A stretch of DNA of 64,000 bases from Globodera rostochiensis. Its lineage: Eukaryota; Nematoda; Chromadorea; Rhabditida; Heteroderidae. Under the pieces are notes generated by a model. The model worked only from the letters and a program-made list of their open reading frames with translations. It ran no database searches and had not been told where the DNA came from. The number at the start of each line of letters is the position of its first letter. The stretch's first letter is position 1. The stretch is taken from assembly GCA_018350325.1 (NCBI GenBank), contig JAEVLN010000026.1, positions 1 through 64,000 on the forward strand, read 5' to 3'. Positions 55,301-64,000 of this stretch are shown here, piece after piece. Made by a program: the position numbers and the translations under genes.

Positions 55301-55973
55301 ACGGCGGTGAAAGGCGTGCGAGTGCGCGTTCACAAAGCCGGGCAGCAGGGCCTAATTTTATCGCTTTTTTGTGCACAAAAAGCGGCGGTGCTCCAGCGGA
55401 AATGAAGTACCGCCATTAATCCAAGAATGTAAGTCGTATCGGATAACAACAGAAATTTTTTGAGAAAATTGGAACCGATTCACGAAAAAACAAAATTCCG
55501 ACTGTATACATACCTAGTAGGGCTGCTCGAGACTTGAGATTTACCGAGACTCAAGACCGAGACCAAGAAATGACCCAGAGACTCGAGACCGAGGCCCAAA
55601 AAACCGAGAATTTCTCGAGTCGAGACCGAGACTCTCGAGCAGCCCTAATACCTAGGTAATTGGAATTATTTTTCATCTCACAGACTGTGGGAGCGAACTT
55701 TAATTTTCATCTCTGAAGGTTACTTAACCCCTCCGTTCATTTGATACGGACCCCCGGCGAGGCTTTTCACCTACAAAGGCAGAAAACAAGCCCACAACTT
55801 GCCAAGCTGTTCAAGTGACAGTTCATAGTGCCATCCGTTTGCTCATTATGTCCCTTCGTTATTTGCACAATTTTGCCATGGCCATCGATGTGGAGCCGTA
55901 CGTCGTGTTGAAACTGTCCGCCCAACCAAATCCATGGAGCCGTCAAAATCCGGCCCCGAAAATCTGTCGCCAT
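52339..55973 (-). CDS. Formimidoylglutamate deiminase (HutF-type amidohydrolase)
   Basis: Twelve exons give about 478 residues: 55973-55788, 55351-55193, 54829-54732, 54644-54523, 54477-54325, 54110-54010, 53965-53888, 53310-53241, 53176-53051, 52994-52954, 52906-52778, 52512-52339. Landmarks of HutF follow in order: ALLPGFVNAHSHAFHRRLRG (metal ligands HxH), TFWKWREEMYALVRH, REMLAAGITTVGEFHYVHH, ETLYMRSGF, VHSLRAAS, LPLHIHLEEQ (metal His), TVVHCTYTR, VCPCTEGFLGDG, ICVGTDCNNRIAIFEELRW (catalytic Asp) and GASSLGLADSVGEFGVGQ. The enzyme would turn N-formimino-glutamate into N-formyl-glutamate and ammonia in histidine breakdown. Intron 9 is GC-AG (GCAAGT). Intron 8 has no AG at all, its 3' end reading TTTTTTTTTCG, so one base is lost or misread. 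Exon 1/2 joining is the least certain. Small hAT-like elements sit in introns 1, 2 and 11. Confidence 0.85.
54865..54952. mobile_element. hAT-type mini-element (88 bp) in HutF intron 2
   Basis: Ends TAGGTTACCGAGAC and CTCTCGAGCATCCCTA, flanked by AGAGATAG and AAAGATAG (7 of 8 bases match). Contains the CCGAGACTC motif. Confidence 0.65.
55518..55647. mobile_element. hAT-type mini-element (130 bp) in HutF intron 1
   Basis: 8-bp target duplication ATACCTAG (55510-55517, 55648-55655). Ends TAGGGCTGCTCGAGA and TCTCGAGCAGCCCTA are perfect complements, and the interior is CGAGACTCGAGACCG repeats. Confidence 0.9.
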
Positions 55974-56430
55974 TTTTGTTGGTTTTTGGTTCCTCAAAAC
56001 GTGTGGAAAGCTCAAATTTCTCGCCTTCGCGTTAAATATAGTTTGTTGTGCAATCGATCGAAATTGATAAGAGAGAGCGATCGATCGGATGGTGAAAAAA
56101 ATGAGTTGGAGGGGAAAAGTAACCGAAGTGAATTTATACAGAAAAGAGTTGGTAGACTATTGAGAGTCGATTATTTTGGACATATCTCAAAAAATGAAAG
56201 AAAGTTCTCTTTTTTATTCTCATTTCACGCCCAAATGCCTTCTTCGTCCACCAATGAGGCGATAGCACCACCACCAAAGTCTTCCAACTGTAAATGACAA
56301 AAAAAAAGTGGTTTTATTTTTTAATAAGATTTCCAATTTTTCAATAATTAAATTTACATATTTCCTGTCTATTAAAAATTCGCACAAAACAAATTTTCCC
56401 GCAAAAATCCCGCTTTAGCTGTCAATTCAA

Positions 56431-59400
56431 TCATTCCTCCACCTGCTGATGTGGTGCATTGTTGACGCCGCCACCGTAATAGGTCAACGAGGCTGGCGCC
56501 GACATGCCCAGAGGCGGAGGGTGCTGTAGCTGCGCATGGGGGAAGCCGCAAATGTTGCTGGAGGTTTGAATGCTGATCGGCTGGCTGAACTGTTGCTGTC
56601 GTCCAGCATGCCCAACAGGCGCTGCTGCAGCGACAGCAGCAGTAGGCGGAGCTGTGCGGATAAAGAGCGTTCAGTTCAGCATTTTCATGGCGCCGACAGA
56701 TGTGTAAACAAACGTCAATTTATTTTGTTGGAACAACTAGAGCAAGGACTTGAGAACCGATCGAGAATCTCGATAAATCTCGAAGATCTCGAAAAAATGT
56801 CTTCGATCGAGAATCTCAAAAAAAATGTCTTCGATCGAGAATCTCGATAAATCTGGAAAAAATTTCGTCGATCGTTGATCGAGAATCTCGATCGTCCTCG
56901 CTGTATCGAGGACTTGCCGAGCACTACACTAATAACAACCAAGCAAAACATTTTGTTCATACATTCGAAAGCCCAAATGATTCTTTTGATGGAATAACTC
57001 TTCAATAACAGGAGGACCAATCACAAAAAAAATGCAGACGCGGAAATCGCACATGCTCTGTGGGTGTCGTCACCTGTGCCGAGTGCCCTCGTCAGCTCTT
57101 CCTGTTGCTTCTCGCCGCCGCCGCAGCCCGTCGTTGAGGTCAACAGAGCGTGCCGAAGTCGCTCCTTTTGACGATGCATTTGCTCCAATCGCTCCTGGAC
57201 CGCCTGCGGCGCAATGCCATCGTGCTCATAACAACTGTGCACCAACGCAATGGCCGCTTCCTTCTTGACAAATCGGGAAAACCAAAATTTGTCAGTTTGT
57301 GCCCATCCGCCCGCACGCGCTCTACCTCGGCAACCAGTGCCATGCCCAATTCCTTGCGAACAGTGCCAACAGTTTGCTGACTGCGCAGTCGCTCCTCCTC
57401 CAGCCGACTGCGTGCCTCCGCCAACGCGTTCAGCGCGTCGCGCAGCTGCCGTTGGTGTTGCGAGACGGCGGCGCCGCCGCCCGCCTCAAACAATTCCGTC
57501 ACCTTAAATTGACGGAAAAGTTTCGGTTTGGATACCCAAAGAATTCCCAGCAAGCGACAACCCTAGTGAGAATCCAGTAATGTATTTGCACTGATCAAAC
57601 ACGATCTGATCAGGGGCTTCAGGAAAAACAGATCATTCATTATAACTCATAACACCAGTCCTAAAAGCACCTGGTCCGACAATTTTTGGCACAGTTTTTT
57701 CTGCTCCGCCAACGCCTTTTCTCGCTCCGATGTGATGCCGACCGACTCCTGAAGCGCTTCCTCCAGCTCGTGAATGCTTTAAGTCAAGATTTTTTAACGC
57801 AGATAAAGTAAATAACAAATTCCGACGCCCAATAAAACCAAAACAAAAAAATTTAAAGAAGAGAATTTATGGAGTAAAAATTTTTAAAATAAATTTTCTT
57901 TAGTTTTTAAATTTTTATTCCGGGGGTAGTTTTTTGTTGCTCTGTATTACTGAGGTAGTTGTATTCACGGTAAAAAATGATTGTTTGTCTTCTCACCGAT
58001 GCTTCAGTGCGTCCGTCGTTCGTTCTTCCGTGCTGCCACTCACTCCGGACATTGTGCTGCTGCCCGCCGGCATTTTGCCATTGCCATTCATCTCTTCCAT
58101 GCCGTCAGCAGCAGTCTGGTGTTGTCGTTGTCTCTTCTCCCTCTCCAACTCGCGCACTCGCTCCAACAGTCTGTCCATGTCTCGCCGTGTCCTGTCTAAC
58201 TCGATCTGCTGCTGATCACCATCGCCTTCCCCGCCGCCGCCGTTGCTGCACTCTCTCGCTGCTGTCTGCTTCTGTGCCTCAGTTTTCGTGTCACCGCCGT
58301 TCTCCTCCAGCAGCTGCTGCTTGGCAATGGCATTGTCCAGTTGAGCAATTTTTTCGTTCTGCGAACTGATCAAAACGTGCCGATCCGCCAACTCCTTCTA
58401 AAATATTAAAAATTTCTTGTCAAAAGTCATCTTTCATTTCCGCCACCACCTTCAAGCAGTGGATGCTCATCTCCAACTGTTCACAATCTATCCTGAACTG
58501 CTCGAATTGCTGGTGTTGTTCCACATCGTTCTGTGCTCTCAGCTGGTCCACCAACTGCTCCAACTTTTTACGGTCTTCCAACGCATTGTCAAGCCTCTGG
58601 TGCAGTTCCGCCTCCGCCCGTGCCGCTTCCGGCTCCTGCATGCGTTTGCGTAGCCGCTCCAACTGCAGGTCACGCTCGCGCAACTCGCGTTCAAGTTTGT
58701 CAATCTGATGGGTCAGTTGGGCGCCCCGCCTCTCAGAATCCTGCGTAAACAAATGTAAAACCGTTCGATACCCAAGAAGCATGACGGAATACCTACCTGT
58801 GCGCGATGTTGCTGATCACGCACCTCTGTCCTGCTCATCTCCAACTCAGTCTCCAGCCGCTTGCGCTCTCTCTCCCGTGTCTCCAACTGTTGGTTCTTTG
58901 TTTCCTTCAATTAATCAACAACAGTAATAAATAATCTGATCAAATGCGTCGTATTTCCTGATCAGAACAGGATAGACCAGAGAATTGGCGTTTGATTTCG
59001 GTTAAAACAAACGTGCCAGTTTGCCGCGCAGCACCTCTAAATCCTCCTGGAACAGTTTCATCTGCGCTTCGTTGGCCGCTCCAGTACGGGCCAGGTGTTC
59101 GGCGCGTCGTTCCAACTCGGCCTTAAAAGGTGGTAGTTAATGTCCATTGATGAATGTGCTAGTCCGACTAGGTGCTAGGGTTGGCGATTCTAACCCAGAG
59201 GTCGTATCTACCCAGCAGAATTCGCAAAAAAAATTGCTTTTTTGAAAATTTTTTAACAAAAATGCAGTAAAACGGAAAATGAATTATGATCACAATTGTT
59301 ATGAATTTTATAATGTTCTTCTTTCCAACCCTCAAATGTGGAAGAGAATCATCTTGTAAAATGTCTTTATTTCGGACCCCAAAATCTTTCTCTTTTTTTG

Positions 59401-60620
59401 CTCTTGATCTCCTTCTTTTTGAAAATTTCCGATACGACCCCTGCTGTTCTAACTGGGTGGGGAATTTCCGGTTTGATTCAAAAACTTTTTCAGGAACCGC
59501 GCCACCCCCCTAACTCCTCCGCCTCCCGTCGACCACCGCACCCACCTTTTGCTCCTCCGCCCCCTTCGCGCGCAGCTCCCACTCGCTCATCTCGCGCGTC
59601 CGCTCCGCCACGCTGAGCTCGCTGCGCTCCAGCTTCGCTTTCAGCGTCTGCCACTCGTGCATTGTGTATCTGATCTCGGTGAAGTCCCGGGGCAGCGTTG
59701 GATGCCTACAGCAGAGCAAAGGGAAAGCAAGGGTTAGAGTTGGACAAGCTCTTGAACTTATTGTTATTAAACCTGACAAAATTTAAATTTTTTGGTCTTA
59801 CCATGATCGATTACGAAAGATTTCAAAAACCGATAACCCTAAAAAGTTAAAAATATTGGGGGCATTTGACGGTACCGGTCCTCCAACTGCCGATGCTCAT
59901 CCCGTCTGATGGCTTGCAACTCCGTGCGCAGCATTTGGGCCTCGGACTAATAATTAAAAAACCAATTTTGTAATCATATAATTGTTTAAATATAGTAATA
60001 AGCAGATAGAAAAATCTTTAATTACCTAATTATATAAAAGAAGGCATATTAAAGATGGCCGACCCACCGTCGTTAAGCTCAGCCGTTGCTCCAGCTCGTT
60101 GAACCGTCGGCATTGTTCCCGCCACCGGTGACGCTCACGGCGCAATTCGGGCGCCCAAAATGTTCGCACAGTGGCGGCCAGATAATTGAAGCGGTCACAG
60201 AGGGCGGCAAACTCTCGGCGAAGCGCTCGCGGGTCCAAATCAACCTTTGGGAAGGAAGAGCGTTTTATCAGATTAATATGTACCTATCATTTGAGTGCTC
60301 TAAATAAAGTGGTCAATCAAACTAAGGTTAGAGCCGGGCGGGGACGGGGACAACCGGGGATCCCCGGCCATTCTTATCCCCGTTCCCCGGTTTGCCCATC
60401 CCTGGTTTGTCCGTCCCCGGTATGTTCACCCCCGAAAACGGGGATACCCTGTTTGCTCATCCCCAAAAACAGGGATCCCCGGGTTGTCCGTCCCCGGTAT
60501 CCCCGATTTCACGGGGATTCCCCCCCCCCCGGCTCCAACCCTAAATTAGACTGAAGAACGGCGGAGACCTGTTGGAGAATGGTATGCGCGGAGACGGGCT
60601 GATAGAGGACGGACGCTTGT
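56431..60620 (-). CDS. Long coiled-coil protein (family not recognised)
   Basis: Many minus-strand exons with heptad-rich sequence. In order: about 60620-60550 (SLQASVLYQPVSAHTILQQ), 60244-60068 (VDLDPRALRREFAALCDRFN), 59946-59876, 59705-59546 (HEWQTLKAKLERSELS), 59121-59035, 58904-58797 (QLETRERERKRLETELEMSR), 58740-58450 (LERELRERDLQLERLRKRMQ), 58397-57997, 57776-57671 and 57502 to about 57300 (LAEARSRLEEERLRSQQ), then about 57260-57030. The checked junctions agree in phase. The end near 56431 reads APASLTYYGGGVNNAPHQQ then VEE and a stop, though the frame of the exon before it is uncertain. The protein would be some 650-700 residues of coiled coil broken by a Gly/Asp-rich and a Ser/Thr-rich spacer. 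The start is not resolved. Candidates are vesicle-tether or cytoskeletal linkers. I do not name one. Confidence 0.75.
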
Positions 60621-61018
60621 AGACTCTTCAAAGCAAATAATTTAAGCTGCGTCTTCGAAATATTTTGTAAATTATATTAATATGTTCTCTCGACTTCTTC
60701 TGTGCGTAAAGGCCAAGCCGTTGTTGGATTATCCCCATCTGCTTTGGACAGAAGTGGTGCCATTCCCTTTTGCCTGGGGTGCATGCCCTGGGGCACTGAG
60801 CCAATGCTCGGCGGCATCCAACGACTTTGGTGTTGTGATGGTGCCGCCGGTGGACTGAAGAGATTAATTGGGACAATTGGGCATCAAATTCAACAATTGA
60901 GCACTTTTACATTTTAATTAATAATTGTAGGGCGATAAATGCAAAAACCGGCCCCGGTCGTCTTGGCGCGATCAGTAATAGGTAACTTAGTTATTAGGTA
61001 AGCAAATCAAACGGGGGC
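60621..61018. other. Unassigned sequence upstream of the coiled-coil gene
   Basis: Minus-strand frames such as IIQQRLGLYAQKKSREH could be a 5' exon of the coiled-coil gene, but I found no matching splice sites. Confidence 0.3.
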
Positions 61019-61397
61019 CGGTAAATTGCTCTCTGGTAAAGTGCTCTCCGACAATTTTGGAAAATTGCTCTCGGGAAATTCTCTCCAACGCGGAAAATTG
61101 CTCTCCGTGAGAAAAAGTAAAAATGGCAAAATTCATCCCTTTTCTATTTACCTTTTCTTTCATCACCACTGCTAGCCATAAACAGGAAAGAATGGCTTAG
61201 GCCTAAGCCTAACGAACCCCAAGTCTCTAACTTTTCCTCTGTTAGTTCTAATTCAGTCCAAAAATATTTTTAAAAATCTGAAATAGTTTAAAAGGTCATT
61301 TTATTTTTTCTCACTGATTTGTGAGAGCAATTTTCCGCGTTGGAGAGAAATTTTCCGAGAGCAATTTTCCGAAAATTGTCGGAGAGCAATTTACCTA
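61019..61397. mobile_element. Foldback element sharing its arm with the subtelomere
   Basis: The left arm has GGTAAATTGCTCTCTGG, CTCCGACAATTTTGGAAAAT and CCAACGCGGAAAATTGCTCT. The right arm has the complements ending GAGAGCAATTTACC. The same arm (GGAGAGCAATTTTCC ... GAGCAATTTACCGG) is found at 1269-1361, 7872-7965 and 17034-17123 in the subtelomere. The loop holds GGCTTAGGCCTAAGCC followed by TAACGAACCCC. Confidence 0.8.
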
Positions 61398-61906
61398 GCA
61401 ACAATCAAACAAAATTGATATCATACAAAAGCTCTCCGTTTGTTGAACCTTTAAGCGAAAGCTAACCGATTCATCTTTCCACAAAAAAGTTATAGCTTAA
61501 AACGTGAAAATTGCCATTTTTTGTGCCAGTTTGGCGCGGAGAGTCATAACTTCCTTTGTTTAAGTCGAATCGCCTAGCCCTTCTATTATAGCATCTTGTC
61601 GGCGTCAAACTGACTCCGACCATATGAAAACAGCTTAACATCATTTTTTAAATACAGTACAAACCACTGTAAAGTGATGATTTTATGTTGAACGGGCTAA
61701 GAAGTTACAGTGTCCCTAAATTTTGCACGGCACGACTACTTCCAACTAGGTTGCTCGAGAGTCTCGGTCTCGAAAAATTTCTCGGGTTTTTTGGGTCTCG
61801 ATCTCGAGTTTTCGGGGTCATTTGATCTCGACTCTCAATAATTTTAAGTCTCGTTCCAACCGCCAATCGAGGAAAGACAAACAATGTCCGGGTACAGTAC
61901 ACATAC
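61398..61906. other. Intergenic, CGAGACTC-type element fragment
   Basis: A fragment with GTTGCTCGAGAGTCTCGG lies at 61750-61855, overlapping the downstream intron or 3' end of the Pro/His-rich gene. No separate gene is seen. Confidence 0.4.
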
Positions 61907-62507
61907 AATTGATGGGGATGATCGTTGATCGTAGAGGTCGGATGAGTGTAACCGGAAGGATTGTGATGATGATGATAAAGTGTCGATGGGAAAAGCATGG
62001 GTTGAAGAAGGGATGACGTCGTGTTAACGAACTTCACGGGATGGTCGGTGAAGTGATGATGCTGGTGGTGGTTCGGTTCCGGTGGTTCACTGAATGGAGG
62101 CGGTGGAGGAGGGAACATGGACGGGGCGGAGGAGCAGGACGGGTTGTCCAGCAGCAGTTGGTGAACTCCCTCCAGAGAGCGGTGCTTCCTATAAAGGGAT
62201 TCAACGAAAGTCAAAAGCTTAATTAGGCCTGATAGTGAGGTCAACTAGAGAAGTTGAAATCTGGCTTTCGTTTAAAATGACCCGATCAGCAGGTCAACAA
62301 ATGATCAATTTTCGTTTAAAATGACCCGATCAGAGAGGTCAACAAATGAACAAAGAAAGAATGCCTCCTTTTCGTTTAAAATGACCCGATCAGAGAGAGC
62401 AACAAATGATCAGAGAGAATGCCGACTCGATTCACTGGCCTTATGGAGGCCATCAACGGGTCCACAACTTCGGCCTGCTGCTGTTGATGGTTCCAACGGC
62501 CAGCCAT
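61907..62507 (-). CDS. Pro/His-rich protein, partial gene model (unrecognised)
   Basis: The exon 62188-61907 follows a CCTTTATAG acceptor and reads KHRSLEGVHQLLLDNPSCSS, then a Pro run (MFPPPPPPFSEPPEP), His runs (NHHQHHHFTDH, LYHHHHNPSGYTHP) and a GTATGTG donor. An upstream exon probably starts at the ATG on the complement at 62507 with MAGRWNHQQQQAEVVDPLMA. Such low-complexity Pro/His/Gln composition is common in N-terminal parts of transcription factors, but no DNA-binding domain lies inside the window, so I cannot assign it. The intron between carries a three-unit repeat of TCGTTTAAAATGACCCGATC (62264-62420). The 3' end is not found. Confidence 0.45.
62264..62420. repeat. Three-copy direct repeat (TCGTTTAAAATGACCCGATC)
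   Basis: The motif with its tail GAGAGGTCAACAAATGA occurs at about 62267, 62312 and 62371 with unequal spacing. The outer copies contain a TGATCA near the end. Confidence 0.8.
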
Positions 62508-62699
62508 AGTATACGTCGGTGTGTATGAAGAAGGGCACTGCTGCTGATGAGGCCGGGATGCAAAAGATGCGATTGGAGGGGCGGCACGCTGGACGCGAAC
62601 ATCCACCAACGGGATGTGTCGCAAAAAGATTAATAAGGAGGTGAAGAATTTATTTTGTATAATATTATAGTCGACACACAATATACATAATTCAAACAA

Positions 62700-64000
62700 G
62701 GTAATTTAAAAAAAGTTGGGCTTGTTTCGAGGATTGAGCGTTCCGGTTTAAATATTAACAATGCGCCTTTTTGGGGGGATTTACTACACCCCTAATATTT
62801 ACGGCTCAAATGGAATAATGAATGGTATAGCAAACGATCTTTTCTGTCCCTAGCCCCCCAAGGGGCAATCGGGCATTATTCCCTGGGGTAATGAATGCAA
62901 AAAGTATAAAAGAAAAAGGGGGAAGGAAACAAGACAAAACATAGGGGGAGGGCATCCCCCCCCTCTTTACTCATTCTCTTACGGGTGGAAGGCGCGCCGC
63001 CGTCCGTCCGTCCACTTCTGCCCGCGCCCATCCAATCCATTTAACGTCACTTTTTTTCTGGCAAAACAGAAAGGAATGCCAATGGAAGAGGGTGAGGGGG
63101 GGGGAAGAGTACGGCACAGACAAACAAACGAAAGGGCCAAATGCCCTGAGGCATTAGAGGCCCGCCCCTACGGTGAAATAAATAATTGCTGACAAATGAG
63201 CAGCAGCAACACACCCAAAAGCATTGAGAAGTGGAGACTAACAAATAAGCACATTCCCTTCATTCATATTTGAAGCGATGTTTTTATCCACCCAATTGAT
63301 TTATGGGTTTTCCCGCGGGAATCCCGTTCCCGCCGGACTCTACTTTTGTCGGTTATGGGAACGCGAATTCAAATTTAAAAAAAACAACAAAAAGCGCGCT
63401 GAACATCACAATATCACGCGCAAGCTATTTTGATGACATGAACCCACAACTTAGGACAAAAAATATCATCGAATGCACCCACAAAGGAATTGACCCGCTT
63501 CGTCGGCCAGAGACGTTTGGATTTGCTTCCATCCATTAATAAAAATTCAAACAAATTTTTCAATTTTTCATTGACACGAAAAAGTGTTATCGATTGATTC
63601 ATACTGTCCATTGCAATCTTTCTCTCCTTCGTTTGATTTTGTTCAGTTACTTTTTGGTTGGTTCAGCAATCAGTCAAGACGCTTCCATCCGCACTTTTTT
63701 TTAAACAAAATAGATTTTCTATTTCCTTAACATTTAATGCATTGAATGCCTTCCTTCGTCATTCAGTGCATTGAATGCCCTTCTTCCGTCTTATTCGGTT
63801 TTGAACCTAGCTTATGAAATTCTTGGGGCTTTCCGTTTAGATTCATCTATCTTTTAATTTTTTTCCGCTTTACATAAATAATGGTAATGACAAAAATTGG
63901 GCGGTATGGCACTGTCGGACATTCAGAAAACTTAAAAAAGAGTAGGGGTAGAATGGAGAAATTTTAAATAAGTTTTTCCTGAATTTATTTTCGTTCTTTG
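62700..64000. other. No gene recognised
   Basis: Mixed sequence with GA-rich and C-rich stretches (62940-63110) and TGCATTGAATGCCNTTC written twice at 63740-63785. It may include the promoter and first exon of the Pro/His-rich gene. I see no supported coding frame. Confidence 0.4.

Noticed and set aside
63303..63539. A 78-codon plus-strand frame near the right end
   Set aside because: No family features, AT-rich surroundings and no splice signals that would join it to a neighbour.

Overview
This window is nuclear DNA from a nematode. The evidence is the telomere repeat TTAGGC (present as GCCTAA on the + strand), short introns of about 45-60 nt ending in TTTTCAG or TTTTAG, an innexin gene, and a likely two-gene operon with a 113-bp gap. 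I cannot place the species. A plant-parasitic or other Tylenchina worm is only a guess.

Bases 1-18,150 are subtelomeric. Five main TTAGGC arrays (549, 7146, 8848, 13250, 17984) all point the same way, with the G-rich strand running left, so the chromosome end lies to the left. Each array sits at the same junction, next to pyrimidine-rich DNA and a degenerate GTGAACTTATGCTCGAC repeat. The arrays alternate with duplicated blocks, a 519-bp satellite, a 342-bp tandem repeat and two copies of a roughly 2.8-kb 'body' (9160-11990 and 13412-16150). Each body has two clusters of GGTCATGACC-type palindromes next to TATA boxes. One cluster lies between divergent transcription units, and the + unit encodes an unrecognised 166-residue protein in four exons. 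The two copies keep exon lengths, splice sites and an AATAAA signal, and differ by balanced synonymous and replacement changes with no coding indels. Two small arginine-rich genes with an intron at the same relative place lie at 5374-6016.

From 18,600 rightwards come ordinary genes, reconstructed exon by exon: VDAC (-), TIM21 (+), an innexin (+), the mitochondrial S-adenosylmethionine carrier (-), a Tim44/MAIP1-like mitochondrial protein (-, probably the upstream gene of an operon with the carrier), a Gln/Asn-rich protein with tandemly duplicated phase-0 exons (+), a HutF-type formimidoylglutamate deiminase (-), a long coiled-coil protein (-) and a Pro/His-rich protein (-). Four of these genes serve mitochondria.

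Introns and spacers are full of small non-autonomous DNA transposons. For many I could read target-site duplications (8 bp for hAT-like, 9 bp for MULE-like, TA for a Tc1 relic). Several are foldback elements whose arms are built from short tandem motifs. Some carry TTAGGC palindromes, and one interior element shares its arm with the subtelomeric repeats, linking the two compartments.
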